Shown here piece after piece: positions 1 through 9,209 of a stretch of DNA of 35,572 bases. Source of the DNA: Verrucomicrobiota bacterium (GTDB lineage: Bacteria > Verrucomicrobiota > Verrucomicrobiia > Limisphaerales > DSYF01); NCBI GenBank assembly GCA_025457615.1, contig JALOTZ010000035.1, forward strand, positions 1 to 35,572, in the 5' to 3' direction. Positions within the stretch are counted from its first letter, which is position 1. Each line of letters opens with the position of its first letter. Both the position numbers and the translations under genes were made by a program. The notes beneath the pieces were generated by a model, which ran no database searches, was not told where the DNA came from, and saw nothing but the letters and a program-made list of their open reading frames with translations.

Positions 1-197
1 AACTCCTTTTTCAAAAGAAATTGTGTGTTGCTCCTTGTCGCTGGTTGCGTGTCGCATCGCGTGGTTGCGCCAGTTTGCAGCCGCCTCCAGCGGTGTCTTC
101 GCCCAGTCACTCCGGGGAATTCATCACCCCCCTCATAATGCCCGAGCCGGCAGAAATGTCTCCGGCACCAGACCAGGATGAGAAAGGAATCAAAAGC

Positions 198-386
198 ATG
201 CAGGACGCAAACACCGTGCAGCGTTTCATCGAGCTTCGGGTCCAGGGGCGATCCTTTGCCCGCATCGCTCAGGAACTGGGGGTCTCCAAGCCCACCCGCA
301 TGGATGGGTTGGATCGTGTCTATGGTGTTGGAGCCCATGGTGGCGCGGGGTCGGAGCCATGCCGCCCATTTCCACCCAAAACTTGA
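198..386 (+). pseudogene. Truncated helix-turn-helix protein fragment
   Basis: The ATG at 198 follows a purine-rich AGAAAGGAA stretch that could be a ribosome binding site. The first ~33 residues (MQDANTVQRF..., then SFARIAQELGVSKPT) look like the start of a small DNA-binding protein: IAQELGVSKPT is a typical helix-turn-helix segment. After that the reading frame loses any protein-like character (GVGAHGGAGSEPCRP) and stops at 386. I infer a 5' remnant of a longer gene whose 3' part was lost by deletion or rearrangement. It could also be a short expressed HTH peptide, but the low-complexity tail argues against it. Confidence 0.4.
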
Positions 387-666
387 CCGCCGAAAAAATG
401 ACTCAAAATGGTCAAGAAACGGTAAAGTGTTTTGAACGGGCCTCGACCGATCCGCGGTTGTGCTGCACGGCAGCCAGCGTCGCATGTCCGTGATTGGGTC
501 AAACCATAACATTGTCTTGACTGGGGCGGGGGCCATGCCGAGAGCTCGGCCATGCCGCGCCGAATGGCCAAACCCTGGATGCCGGGCGTTGAGGTTGAAT
601 GTTCAGCGCCGGGTTAACTCTGCTTGGCAAGCGCCAGGGTTTGCGCGACAGTTTGCGGGCTTTGAC
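387..666. other. Non-coding stretch upstream of trpB
   Basis: No convincing gene is present. The stretch holds a 6-bp inverted repeat GCCGAG-AG-CTCGGC at 537-550, flanked by two direct copies of GGCCATGCCG (531-540 and 548-557). This could be a hairpin or an operator-like site about 115 nt ahead of trpB. I see no clear -35/-10 pair, no T-box and no leader peptide rich in Trp codons. Confidence 0.3.
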
Positions 667-1881
667 ATGAGTGCGACCGCCACCGCCAGCCTGCCCGACG
701 CCCGGGGCCACTTCGGTCCTTATGGCGGATGTTACGTCCCTGAGACCCTGATGCATCCGCTGCAGGAGTTGCGGGACGAATACCAGCGCGCCCGGGCGGA
801 TGCCGCCTTTCAGTCTGAACTGGACTATTACCTAAGTGAGTTTTGCGGTCGGCCCACGCCGCTTTACTTTGCCGAACGTCTGACGCGCCAACTGGGCGGC
901 GCCAAGATTTACCTGAAGCGCGAGGATCTGCTGCATACGGGGGCGCACAAGATCAACAACTGCATGGGACAGATCCTCCTCGCGCGGCGCATGGGCAAGA
1001 CGCGCATCATCGCCGAGACGGGAGCGGGCCAGCACGGTGTGGCCACCGCCACGGTCGCCGCCATGTTCGGGATGAAGTGCGTCATTTACATGGGGGCGGT
1101 GGACTGCGAACGCCAGCGGCTCAACGTTTACCGGATGAAGATGCTGGGGGCCGACGTGGTTCCCGTGAAGGCCGGGCAACAGACGCTCAAGGAAGCCGTC
1201 AATGAAGCCATGCGCGACTGGGTGACCAACGTCCGCTCGACCCATTACATCCTCGGCACCGCTTACGGTGCGCATCCCTACCCGGAAATGGTGCGGAATT
1301 TCCAGCGTGTCATCGGCGACGAAGCCCGGCGCCAGATGTTGGAGAAGGAAAACCGGCTGCCCGACCTGCTCATCGCCTGCGTCGGTGGCGGGTCGAACGC
1401 CATCGGCCTGTTCTATCCGTTTCTCCAGGATGCCACGGTGAAGATGATCGGGGTGGAGGCCGGCGGTGAGGGGATTCAGCCCAACAAACACGCCGCGCGG
1501 TTCCAAGGCGGGTCGCTCGGGGTCTTGCAGGGCACCCGCTCCTTTCTGCTCCAGGACGAGTCGGGCCAGATTCAATTGACCCACAGCGTTTCAGCGGGAT
1601 TGGACTATGCGGCGGTGGGACCCGAGCATGCCTGGCTGCATGATCAGGGCCGCGTGCATTACACCTATGCCACCGACTCCGAGGCCCTGGAGGCGTTCAT
1701 GAAACTGGCCCAACTCGAGGGGATCATTCCCGCCCTGGAGTCGGCCCACGCCGTTGCGGAATGTCTCAAACGCGCGCCGGTCCTGGGCCAAGAGGCGCTG
1801 ATCATCGTCAACCTGTCCGGTCGTGGCGACAAGGACGTGGCCCAAGTCGCCGACAAGGTCGGGCTGCGGATGCCTTCGTGA
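667..1881 (+). CDS. trpB: Tryptophan synthase beta chain
   Basis: Encodes 404 residues, close to the usual ~400 of TrpB. The protein performs the last step of tryptophan synthesis, condensing indole with L-serine on pyridoxal phosphate, normally in an alpha2-beta2 complex with TrpA. Family signatures are clear: the N-terminal [17 protein letters not shown] segment, [15 protein letters not shown] with the PLP Schiff-base lysine at K95, ETGAGQHG, and the phosphate-binding GGGSNAIG loop. The reading frame is open upstream to 460, but homology begins at the ATG at 667, so I start there; no strong Shine-Dalgarno is visible. No other trp gene flanks it, so it stands outside a trp operon in this window. 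The gene downstream is an ArsR-type regulator on the opposite strand. Confidence 0.96.
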   Translation: MSATATASLPDARGHFGPYGGCYVPETLMHPLQELRDEYQRARADAAFQSELDYYLSEFCGRPTPLYFAERLTRQLGGAKIYLKREDLLHTGAHKINNCMGQILLARRMGKTRIIAETGAGQHGVATATVAAMFGMKCVIYMGAVDCERQRLNVYRMKMLGADVVPVKAGQQTLKEAVNEAMRDWVTNVRSTHYILGTAYGAHPYPEMVRNFQRVIGDEARRQMLEKENRLPDLLIACVGGGSNAIGLFYPFLQDATVKMIGVEAGGEGIQPNKHAARFQGGSLGVLQGTRSFLLQDESGQIQLTHSVSAGLDYAAVGPEHAWLHDQGRVHYTYATDSEALEAFMKLAQLEGIIPALESAHAVAECLKRAPVLGQEALIIVNLSGRGDKDVAQVADKVGLRMPS

Positions 1882-1925
1882 GCCGAATTGACAGTCGGCA
1901 TCGCAGGGCTCGCCCGCCCGGCACT

Positions 1926-2303
1926 TCATGACTTCATCAGCTCTGCGCGCGCTGAGCCCCCAAAGGCCCGGGCGTGGGCCTGGATGCGTTGCTGAACACT
2001 GCCACAGACATGCTCGCAGAGGCTGAAAATGTCGGGGTCGGCGATGGAATAGAGCACCTGCAAGCCCTGCTTGCGGCGCTTCAGGATTCCCGCCTCGGTG
2101 AGGGTCTGGAGATGGCGCGAGGCGTTGGCCTGGGTCAGGCCGGCGGCTTCGGCCAGTTCATTCACACTCCGCTCGCTGCCGTGGAGCGCCTGGATCAGCC
2201 TCAAGCGGCTGGCCTCACCGAGCACGCGGAACCGCGCGGCGATCAGTTCGAGCGCTGCAGGCGACATCCCGGCCCGGCCGGACTTGGACTTGGCGACAGT
2301 CAT
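1926..2303 (-). CDS. ArsR/SmtB-family transcriptional repressor
   Basis: A 125-residue winged-helix regulator. The ArsR fold is plain: LGEASRLRLIQAL in the first helices, then the recognition helix region NELAEAAGLTQANASRHLQTLTEAGIL and the wing KRRKQGLQVLYSI. It carries two cysteines in the last helix, C96 and C100 (CEHVC), which could be a metal or thiol sensing site; it lacks a cysteine in the DNA-binding half, unlike the two-cysteine persulfide sensors of the SqrR/BigR type. I use the ATG at 2303; a TTG at 2312 is possible. It is divergent from three small membrane-protein genes and a 22-bp imperfect palindrome lies between them, so it most likely represses that unit. The inducer cannot be read from sequence. 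Confidence 0.9.
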   Translation of the reverse strand: MTVAKSKSGRAGMSPAALELIAARFRVLGEASRLRLIQALHGSERSVNELAEAAGLTQANASRHLQTLTEAGILKRRKQGLQVLYSIADPDIFSLCEHVCGSVQQRIQAHARAFGGSARAELMKS

Positions 2304-2321
2304 GGACGGCAAAATTGTGTG

Positions 2322-2352
2322 TTGACAGTATGACTATACGCTCATAGAGTCA
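2322..2352 (+). promoter_or_regulatory. Sigma70-type promoter with overlapping ArsR-type operator
   Basis: A consensus -35 TTGACA at 2322-2327 is followed after exactly 17 bp by TAGAGT at 2345-2350. Overlapping the spacer and -10 is an imperfect inverted repeat, TGACT at 2331-2335 and AGTCA at 2348-2352, with further inner symmetry (TA at +7/+8 and its mate). ArsR proteins typically bind such 12-2-12-like palindromes over the -10. The site lies 25 nt upstream of the DUF2892 start codon at 2377 and 20 nt ahead of the regulator's own start on the other strand. Confidence 0.7.
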
Positions 2353-2376
2353 ACCCGAAATTCGAAAGGAACTCTC

Positions 2377-2580
2377 ATGAAAATGGAAAACGCAATTCGG
2401 ATCATGGCGGGCACCATGGTGCTCATCAGCCTTGCCCTGGGGCATTTTGTGAGCCCCTACTGGTACTGGCTGGGCGTGTTTGTCGGCGTGAACCTGATCC
2501 AGTCCGCGCTCACCGGGTTTTGTCCGGCGGAGATCATCCTGGGCAAGCTGGGGGTCGGAAAGGGCAAATGCTGCGGGTGA
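2377..2580 (+). CDS. YgaP-like transmembrane protein (DUF2892)
   Basis: A 67-residue membrane protein: MENAIRIMAGTMVLISLALG forms one hairpin helix, YWYWLGVFVGVNLIQSALTGFCPAEIIL the second, followed by a short Lys/Gly/Cys tail (KGKCCG). This is the DUF2892 family, found as the membrane tail of the rhodanese YgaP and as free-standing proteins. The FCPAEIIL motif is characteristic. A good Shine-Dalgarno (AAAGGAA) precedes the ATG. In E. coli ygaP is controlled by the ArsR-type YgaV, so the pairing with an ArsR gene here matches known genomic logic. No rhodanese domain is present. The last bases overlap the next gene. Confidence 0.85.
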   Translation: MKMENAIRIMAGTMVLISLALGHFVSPYWYWLGVFVGVNLIQSALTGFCPAEIILGKLGVGKGKCCG

Positions 2581-2735
2581 TGTGGCCCATCCTGATCGGT
2601 GGCGGAATCGGCGCCGTGGTGGGGCACCTGAGCCGGTGCGCCGGGGGCACCTGCCCGCTGATGTGCGCCTGGTGGCGTGGCGCCCTTTATGGGGCGGTGC
2701 TGGGGTTGATGTTCGGATTGTCGCGGGCCGCCTGA
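2568..2735 (+). CDS. Small membrane protein, DUF6132-like, copy 1
   Basis: Encodes 55 residues with two short hydrophobic segments around the motif CAGGTCPLMCAWWRGALYGA. This Gly-rich helix plus G-T-C-P-L motif is how I recognise the DUF6132 type, whose function is unknown. It overlaps the end of the DUF2892 gene, so translation is probably coupled. The ATG at 2568 has a GGAAAGGGC Shine-Dalgarno; an alternative ATG at 2580 overlaps the upstream stop codon as TGATG. Two or three closely spaced cysteines in the membrane or periplasmic loop suggest thiol or metal chemistry, which is inference. Confidence 0.7.
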   Translation: MLRVMWPILIGGGIGAVVGHLSRCAGGTCPLMCAWWRGALYGAVLGLMFGLSRAA

Positions 2736-2739
2736 AGAC

Positions 2740-3063
2740 ATGAGCCTTGATCGCAGATCGAAAGTTGCCTCCGTGCCGAAGTTGGTCCTGTATCTGGTTG
2801 GCGGGGGCGTCGCCGGCGCGATGCTGGGGTATGCGAACCAATGCGCCGGGGGGACGTGTCCGCTGATGTGCCTGTGGTGGCGCGGGGCGATTTTCGGTGC
2901 GCTGGCTGGCTTGCTGGTCTATTTGGCGGGGGTGTCCAGCTCGACGAAGCGCAATGCGAAGAACGGTGCGCAGCGCGTCGGCCTGACCCGGAATCCGGAG
3001 ACTGGGAAGTCCGTTGACGCCGGGATGGACGCGGATGGGGCCAGCAAGGGCCTTCTGCTGTAG
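2740..3063 (+). CDS. Small membrane protein, DUF6132-like, copy 2
   Basis: Encodes 107 residues and is a clear paralogue of the preceding gene: it repeats GGGVAGAMLGYANQCAGGTC-PLMCLWWRGAIFGALAGLL, with the same cysteine pattern. It starts 4 nt after the upstream stop. Residues 70 onward form a hydrophilic, low-complexity tail (SSTKRNAKNGAQ...GASKGLLL) absent from copy 1, which may be a poorly conserved extension created by loss of the original stop. The unit of ArsR regulator, YgaP-like protein and tandem DUF6132-like proteins looks like a small stress module acting in the inner membrane; the substrate is unknown. Confidence 0.75.
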   Translation: MSLDRRSKVASVPKLVLYLVGGGVAGAMLGYANQCAGGTCPLMCLWWRGAIFGALAGLLVYLAGVSSSTKRNAKNGAQRVGLTRNPETGKSVDAGMDADGASKGLLL

Positions 3064-3208
3064 GCGCCGACGTGAGGGGGCCGGCAGGCGCGGCGCGCAC
3101 TTGGAGAAGCCTCCTTGCGTCGGCTCCGACATCGTGGCTTGATTCGCGCCTTGAGATGGCGCACTGGATGGACTCCGAAACCTCAGAAGCTTTTCGCAAC
3201 ATCAGACA

Positions 3209-4249
3209 ATGAAGACGCTGAAGACCATTTCATACCCGTTTTGTCCGGCTGCCCTCGTGCTGGTGGGCCTGTCGTTGACCGGCTGTCACCGGGAGGTTCC
3301 CCTGCCGGCGGCGGAATCGTTGCCCGCCGTGGCTGTTTCGGTGGTGGCGGTTGAGAGTCGCCAGCACCAGGCGTTCGAGGAGGTGGTGGGCAGCGTGCAA
3401 TCCCGCCAGCGTGCCGAGATCGAGCCCAAGGTCAGCGCCCGGGTGGAGCGGATTCTGGTGTCCCCGGGCAGCGTGGTGAAGGCCGGCGACTTGCTGGCGC
3501 AGTTGGACGATCGCGAGATTCAGGCCCGACTGGATCAGGCGGCGGCCACGTTGGAGCAGGCCAACAGCGATCTCGGCCGCTTCGTGGGTTTGCTCAAGCA
3601 GGAAACCATCACGCAGGCGGAGTTTGACGCGGTGCGGGCGCGGCAGCGCGTGGCGCAGGCGTCCAAGGTCGAGGCGGAGACCATGCTGGGTTACACCCGC
3701 ATCACCGCTCCCTTCGACGGCGTCGTCAGCCGCAAACTCGCCGAGGTGGGCGATCTGGCGATTCCGGGTCGGCCCTTGCTGGTGATCGAGGATCCGAACG
3801 CGCTGCGGTTTGACGCCGACATCCCCGAAGCCTTGATTGGTCGCGTGGCGGTGGGCGCCGGGTTGAGGGTCTCGGTGGCTTCGGTGAACGAGCCCATCAC
3901 CGGCCGCGTCAGCGAGATTGCACCCGCTGCCGATCCGCAATCACGCACGTTCCGGGTGAAGCTTGACCTCCCCCCCGTGAGCGGCCTGCGTCTGGGCCAG
4001 TTCGGACGGGTCGCGGTTCCCGTGGAGGGCAACGCGGCGCTGCGTGTGCCCGCCTCGGCGGTGCTGCTTCGCGGCCAGATGGAGATGGTGTTCGTGGTGG
4101 AGGACGGAACGGCCCGGCTGCGATTGGTCAAGACTGGCAAGCGCATCGGGGACGAAGTTGAACTGCTTTCCGGGGTTGAGGAGGGAGAGCGGATTGTGGC
4201 CAGCCGGTTGGGCCAGATGTTGGACGGACAACCTGTGCAGGTGCAGTAG
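3209..4249 (+). CDS. RND efflux adaptor (membrane fusion lipoprotein)
   Basis: Encodes 346 residues. The N-terminus is a lipoprotein signal ending in LTGC with the lipidated cysteine at C26. Then follow the barrel-sandwich half ([32 protein letters not shown]), a short alpha-helical hairpin with coiled-coil heptads (about residues 107-150), the second lipoyl half ([25 protein letters not shown]), a beta-barrel and a membrane-proximal domain. This is the HlyD/AcrA family that links an RND pump to an outer-membrane channel. The pump gene begins 11 nt downstream. The short hairpin is typical of adaptors of heavy-metal or broad-substrate RND systems. Confidence 0.93.
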   Translation: MKTLKTISYPFCPAALVLVGLSLTGCHREVPLPAAESLPAVAVSVVAVESRQHQAFEEVVGSVQSRQRAEIEPKVSARVERILVSPGSVVKAGDLLAQLDDREIQARLDQAAATLEQANSDLGRFVGLLKQETITQAEFDAVRARQRVAQASKVEAETMLGYTRITAPFDGVVSRKLAEVGDLAIPGRPLLVIEDPNALRFDADIPEALIGRVAVGAGLRVSVASVNEPITGRVSEIAPAADPQSRTFRVKLDLPPVSGLRLGQFGRVAVPVEGNAALRVPASAVLLRGQMEMVFVVEDGTARLRLVKTGKRIGDEVELLSGVEEGERIVASRLGQMLDGQPVQVQ

Positions 4250-4260
4250 GAACAGTGGTT

Positions 4261-7200
4261 ATGAGGGAACCCCAGCCATCCACCCACGAACCTTTGGGCA
4301 TCGCCGGCCGCATCGCCCGCGCCTTCATCGATTCCAAGCTCACCCCGCTGATCGTGCTCACCTCGATCCTGCTGGGTGTGGGTGCCGTCATTCTGCTCCC
4401 GCGCGAGGAGGAACCGCAGATCAAGGTGCCCATGATCGATGTGCTGGTCGCGATGCCCGGCGCCGAGGCCAAGGAGGTCGAGGAGCGCGTCACCCGGCCC
4501 ATGGAAAAGCTGCTCTGGGAAATCCAGGGTGTGGAATACCTCTACTCGATGTCCTACCCGGGCCAGAGCGTGGTCATCGTGCGCTTCAAGGTCGGGGAGG
4601 ATGTGGAGCGCAGCCTGGTGAAGCTCAACCAGAAGCTGCAGATGAATTTCGACCGCATCCCGCATGGCGTCACCCACCCCCTGATCAAGCCCCGATCCAT
4701 CGACGACGTTCCCATCCTGGCCCTGACCTTCCACAGCGAGCGCTATGATCACCTGACGCTCCGACGTCTGGTGGCGCAGGTGGATGACGCGGTGAAGCAG
4801 GTGCCGCAGGTTTCGGAAACCCAGCTTATTGGCGGGGCGCGGCGGCAGGTGCGGGTGCTTCTGGACCCGGCCAAGCTGGCTTCCCGCGGACTCTCCCCAG
4901 CCGGCATCGTTCCCATGCTCCAACAAGCCAACCGCCAATTGCCCGCCGGCGGGTTGACCACGGATAACCGCGAGGTGGCGGTGGAGACGGGCGGGTTTCT
5001 GGAGAGCGCTGATGATGTCCGCGCCGTGGTGATCGGAGTCTATGGCGGTCGCCCGGTTTACCTGCGCGACGTGGCCGACGTGGTGGATGGTGCCGAGGAG
5101 CCCAGCCAGTATGTCTTCTTTGGTCCGGGCAGCGCCGCGGTCTCGGCTGCCCCGGAAGCGTCCAGTGCAGAGTCAAACCGTGGGGGGCAGGCGGGACGCC
5201 TGCGCTACTCGGAACAACCCGCCGTGACCTTGACGGTGGCCAAGCGCCCGGGGGCCAATGCCATCTCCGTCGCGCACGCCGTGCTGGCGAAGGTGGACGC
5301 GCTCAAGGGCAGGGTCATACCCGCCGATGTGCAGGTGTCCATCACGCGGCACTACGGCGAGACGGCGGCTGAAAAGTCGAATGAACTGCTGTTCCACATG
5401 GGCATCGCCGTGGCCAGCGTGGCGATCCTCATCTGGATCACCCTGGGCTGGCGCGAGTCGGGCATCGTGGGCATCGCCATTCCCGCCACGCTGGCGCTCA
5501 CGCTGCTGGTGTTTTACCTGCTCGGGTTCACGCTCAACCGCATCACCCTGTTCGCCCTGATCTTCAGCATCGGCATCCTGGTGGACGACGCCATCGTGGT
5601 GGTCGAGAACATCGTGCGCCACTTTCATCTGCCCTACAACAAGGGCCGCTCCTGGAATGCCATCGCCGTCGAAGCGGTGAACGAGGTGGGCAACCCCACC
5701 ATCCTGGCCACGTTCGCCGTGATTGCCGCTGTGTTGCCCATGGCGTTTGTCGGGGGACTCATGGGACCGTACATGCGGCCGATCCCCATCGGGGCGAGTT
5801 CGGCCATGATGTGGTCGCTGTTGATTGCCTTCGTGGTGACGCCGTGGGCCTCGATCCGGATCCTGCGCTGGGGGAAGAAGTATTCGAAGCTGACGGAAGG
5901 CACCCCGGCTGTCACGGCGGGTGGACACCACTCCGCCGCCGAGCATGAGGAGGATGCGTTCACGCGGTTGTATCGAAGAATGATGGGGCCGATGATCGCG
6001 CGGCCGAAGTGGCGTCATTTGTTTCTGGGCCTGATCACGTTGCTCCTGCTCGGGGCCTGCGCGTTGGTGGGCATCGGCTGGGTGAAGGTGAAAATGCTGC
6101 CCTTCGACAACAAGAGCGAGTTCCAGATCATTCTCAACATGCCGGAAGGCAGCGCGTTGGAGAAGACCGCGCAGGCGGCGCGGGAGATCGCCGAGGTGGT
6201 GCGGGTCGAGCCGGAGGTGACGGATTACCAGATCTATGTCGGCACGGCCGCCCCCTTCAATTTCAACGGGTTGGTGCGCCACTACTTCATGCGCGGCGGC
6301 GCGCACGTGGCGGACATCCAGGTGAACCTCGTCAACAAGCACGACCGTGACGCGCAAAGCCACGACATCGCCAAGCGGGTCCGCCCCGCCGTGGCGGCGA
6401 TCGCCAAGAAATTCAACGCGCGCGTGGCCGTGGCCGAGGTGCCGCCGGGGCCGCCGGTGTTGCAGACCCTGGTGGCGGAAATCTACGGGCCCACCGAAGC
6501 CGATCGCCTTGCCCTGGCCCAACGGGTGACCGGCATCTTCACGAACACCACCGGCGTGGTGGACGTGGACTGGTATATCGAGGCCGACCAGCCCAAGACC
6601 CGGTTTGTCATCGACAAGGAGAAAGCCGCGTTGCACGGCATCAGCGCCGAGACCATCGCCCAGACCCTGCGAATTGCTGTGGCAGGAGCGTCCGTGGACC
6701 TGGTCCACCTGCCGAGGGAGAAGGAGGACGTGGACCTGGTGCTCGAAGTCCCCCGCACGATGCGATCCAGCCCGGAGGATCTGCTCGCGTTGCGGGTGCG
6801 GTCCGGCGACGCGAATGCCCTGCCCGAGCCCGGCTCGACGGATGCCGCGTCCCCGCTGATTCCTCTCCGCGAACTGGTGTCCCTCGAGCGCACGATCATC
6901 GACAAGACCATCCATCATAAGAACCTCATGCCGGTGACCTACGTCATCGGCGACGTGGCGGGCGAGGTGGAAAGCCCGGTGTACGCCATCCTCGAGATGA
7001 ACAAGGCCCTGAAGCGGATCGACGCGCGCGAGTTCGGGGGGAGCACGGCGAGGTTCAAGATCTACAACGCGGTTCAGCCGGGCTCGGACCAGCAGCCGGC
7101 GATGAAGTGGGATGGGGAATGGCACATCACCATCGAGGTGTTCCGCGACCTGGGCCTGGCCTTTGGCGCGGTGTTGATCCTGATTTACGTGCTTATGGTC

Positions 7201-7620
7201 GGCTGGTTCAAATCCTTCCTCACACCGATCATTGTGATGGTGGCCATCCCCTTCTCGTTGGTCGGCATTCTGCCCGCCCACGGCGGGTTGGACGCCTTCT
7301 TTACCGCCACGTCCATGATCGGGTTCATGGCGGGCGCCGGCATTGTGGTGCGCAACTCGATCATCCTGGTGGACTTTATCGAGCTGCGCCTGGCCGAAGG
7401 CATGCCCCTGGCGGAGGCCGTGGTGGACGCCGGCGCGGTGCGTTTCCGCCCCATGCTGCTGACGGCGATGGCGGTGGTGGTGGGGGCGGGGGTGATTTTG
7501 TTCGACCCGATTTTCCAGGGTTTGGCCATTTCGTTGATGGCCGGCGAGGTGGCCTCGCTGCTCATCAGCCGCATGGCGGTGCCGGTGCTCTATTACATGG
7601 CCTACGCGAAACACGCCTAG
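4261..7620 (+). CDS. RND-family efflux pump permease
   Basis: Encodes 1119 residues with the two-fold RND architecture: TM1 near residue 30, a large periplasmic loop, TM2-6, a second half beginning near residue 585, a second loop, and TM8-12. The proton-relay segment [17 protein letters not shown] with paired aspartates lies in TM4. The N-terminal [15 protein letters not shown] segment and the loop sequence [19 protein letters not shown] mark the AcrB-like group common in environmental bacteria. It exports drugs, metals or metabolites using the proton gradient; the substrate is not readable. ATG 4261 is preferred over GTG 4255. The first periplasmic loop carries a Gly/Ala/Ser-rich stretch (about residues 285-320) that coincides with a GC-rich palindromic repeat, suggesting an in-frame insertion. 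The TolC-like gene converges from the other side. Confidence 0.95.
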   Translation: MREPQPSTHEPLGIAGRIARAFIDSKLTPLIVLTSILLGVGAVILLPREEEPQIKVPMIDVLVAMPGAEAKEVEERVTRPMEKLLWEIQGVEYLYSMSYPGQSVVIVRFKVGEDVERSLVKLNQKLQMNFDRIPHGVTHPLIKPRSIDDVPILALTFHSERYDHLTLRRLVAQVDDAVKQVPQVSETQLIGGARRQVRVLLDPAKLASRGLSPAGIVPMLQQANRQLPAGGLTTDNREVAVETGGFLESADDVRAVVIGVYGGRPVYLRDVADVVDGAEEPSQYVFFGPGSAAVSAAPEASSAESNRGGQAGRLRYSEQPAVTLTVAKRPGANAISVAHAVLAKVDALKGRVIPADVQVSITRHYGETAAEKSNELLFHMGIAVASVAILIWITLGWRESGIVGIAIPATLALTLLVFYLLGFTLNRITLFALIFSIGILVDDAIVVVENIVRHFHLPYNKGRSWNAIAVEAVNEVGNPTILATFAVIAAVLPMAFVGGLMGPYMRPIPIGASSAMMWSLLIAFVVTPWASIRILRWGKKYSKLTEGTPAVTAGGHHSAAEHEEDAFTRLYRRMMGPMIARPKWRHLFLGLITLLLLGACALVGIGWVKVKMLPFDNKSEFQIILNMPEGSALEKTAQAAREIAEVVRVEPEVTDYQIYVGTAAPFNFNGLVRHYFMRGGAHVADIQVNLVNKHDRDAQSHDIAKRVRPAVAAIAKKFNARVAVAEVPPGPPVLQTLVAEIYGPTEADRLALAQRVTGIFTNTTGVVDVDWYIEADQPKTRFVIDKEKAALHGISAETIAQTLRIAVAGASVDLVHLPREKEDVDLVLEVPRTMRSSPEDLLALRVRSGDANALPEPGSTDAASPLIPLRELVSLERTIIDKTIHHKNLMPVTYVIGDVAGEVESPVYAILEMNKALKRIDAREFGGSTARFKIYNAVQPGSDQQPAMKWDGEWHITIEVFRDLGLAFGAVLILIYVLMVGWFKSFLTPIIVMVAIPFSLVGILPAHGGLDAFFTATSMIGFMAGAGIVVRNSIILVDFIELRLAEGMPLAEAVVDAGAVRFRPMLLTAMAVVVGAGVILFDPIFQGLAISLMAGEVASLLISRMAVPVLYYMAYAKHA
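5187..5203. repeat. REP-like palindrome inside the RND pump gene
   Basis: GCAGGC-GGGAC-GCCTGC forms a perfect 6-bp stem with a 5-nt loop. It lies within a coding stretch translated as low-complexity [10 protein letters not shown] in the first periplasmic loop of the pump, between conserved segments ([11 protein letters not shown] before, [17 protein letters not shown] after). The placement suggests a palindromic element that landed in frame in a tolerant loop. Confidence 0.55.
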
Positions 7621-7654
7621 CCCGCGCGTCCCGTCGGGCGCCTGCGTTTGGGGA

Positions 7655-9061
7655 TCAGGGCTTGGTGTTCGGCGTGGCGTAGTCGAGGCCGATGGCGCGT
7701 TCGAGGCGGGCCAGGGCGACGGCGTAATCGCGCAGCGCCACGTTCTTGGTCGTGCGGGCTTCGGTGAGGGAGGTTTCCGCCGCCAGGACGTCGAGCTGGG
7801 TGCCGGTGCCGGCATCGTAGCGCGAGGTGGCCAGGCGCAAGGCTTCTTCGGCTTGTTCAACGACCTTCTCGGTTGAATCAAGCACCTCGCGGGCTTCGAT
7901 GAATCCCGAGTAGGCTGTGCGCACTTCCAGTTCGATCTGACGCATCGAGTCCGCCTCCTCCACGTCCGCCCGCTCGAGCTTGGCCTTGGCCTCGGTGATG
8001 CGGCCCTGGGTGCCCAGGCCATCGAAAAGATACCAGTTCGCCTGCGCCCCCGCGACCCATCCATCCACCACCACCCCCAGGTCATCTTCGAAGCTCGTGT
8101 TGCGTCCCTGGTAACCGCCGAAGACCTGGATGCTGGGCTTGTATCCGGACTTGGCGTTGACCACGTCCTCGCGCGCCAATTCCCGGGATTGCCGGATGAC
8201 GGCGAGTTCGGGGCGGTTCTGGAGGGCCTGGGCCAGGGCCTCGGGCAGGTCCACCTCGAACGGCTCGCGTTCCAGCCGTCCGGTGAGTTGGAGCGGGATG
8301 TTTTCCCAGATGTTGGTGGGCAGATCGTAGCCGAGCAGGCTAGTCAGGTTGTTCTTGGAAATGCGCCAGGCGTTGCGGGAGCGGCTGAGCTTGGGCTTGG
8401 CATTGGCCACCTGCACCTCGGCGCGCAGCACATCAAACTTGGGCACCGTGCCCGCCTCGTACCGCCGGCGCGTGTCGTCGAGTTCCTTCTGCAGGAGCGC
8501 CACGGATTTCTCGTTGACCACGATCTGTTGGGCCGCCAGGAGGGTGTCCAGATACGCGGTGCGGACTTCGAGGACGGCGTTGTTGATCACGCTGCGATGC
8601 TGTTGCACCGCCTGTTCCTGCAGGTGCCGGGCGGTTCGCAATGAGGAACGCATCCGGCCCCCCTCGTAAATGGATTGCTCGAGTCGGATGCCGGCCGTCC
8701 AGTTCTTGTCCTGCTGAAAATTGAAGGTTCCTCCAGGCAGGGCGAATGACTCGGTGCCCTCGTTGAAGTTGAAATCGCCCAGCGCGCGCAGCCTTGGCAG
8801 GGCAATGGCGCGGGTCTGCACCACGACGCCATGCGTGGCCTCGAGATCCTTCCGGCTTTTGAGGATGGCCGGGTTCTGCTGCAGCGCCAGGTCGAGCGCA
8901 TTGTCGAGGGACAAGGGTTGCGTCAGCCACCCCGGAACCTCCCCGCCCGCCGCTGGGGCGTTGGTCTGACCCGGCAACGAGTGGGAGGCCGCCAGCAGCC
9001 CAAGCAGGCCGGCCAGAAGCGTTCGCGGCACCGGAGGGCGGAAGAATGGATGAATGTTCAT
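7655..9061 (-). CDS. TolC-family outer-membrane efflux protein
   Basis: Encodes 468 residues. It begins with a signal peptide (TLLAGLLGLLAASHSLPGQ), then two tandem OEP repeats, each with long amphipathic helices: LSLDNALDLALQQNPAILKSRKDLEA near residue 51 and DLPEALAQALQNRPELAVIRQSRELAREDV near residue 273. The repeated RRYEAGTVPKFDVLRAE and SRYDAGTGTQLDVLAAE motifs are the classic TolC helix-barrel signatures. It would form the outer-membrane duct for the convergent RND pump whose stop codon is only 34 nt away. The reading frame extends upstream to 9190, but the signal peptide fixes the ATG at 9061. Confidence 0.94.
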   Translation of the reverse strand: MNIHPFFRPPVPRTLLAGLLGLLAASHSLPGQTNAPAAGGEVPGWLTQPLSLDNALDLALQQNPAILKSRKDLEATHGVVVQTRAIALPRLRALGDFNFNEGTESFALPGGTFNFQQDKNWTAGIRLEQSIYEGGRMRSSLRTARHLQEQAVQQHRSVINNAVLEVRTAYLDTLLAAQQIVVNEKSVALLQKELDDTRRRYEAGTVPKFDVLRAEVQVANAKPKLSRSRNAWRISKNNLTSLLGYDLPTNIWENIPLQLTGRLEREPFEVDLPEALAQALQNRPELAVIRQSRELAREDVVNAKSGYKPSIQVFGGYQGRNTSFEDDLGVVVDGWVAGAQANWYLFDGLGTQGRITEAKAKLERADVEEADSMRQIELEVRTAYSGFIEAREVLDSTEKVVEQAEEALRLATSRYDAGTGTQLDVLAAETSLTEARTTKNVALRDYAVALARLERAIGLDYATPNTKP

Positions 9062-9209
9062 GATCGCTTTCTCAGGTCGGTGGACACGGCAACAGCGGAT
9101 GCCGACGAGGTCAGGTGACCCGCTGAGCCAACCACAGCGGCGCGAGTCTAGTCCGCTGGCCGCCGCAATGCAAACCGCACAAGAGATCACCGAACCTCCC
9201 TCCCACCCC

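Noticed and set aside
5173-8085. A very long antisense open frame opposite the RND pump gene
   Set aside because: GC-rich coding DNA leaves the opposite frame open; composition is His/Arg-rich with no domain, while the plus-strand pump is unmistakable.
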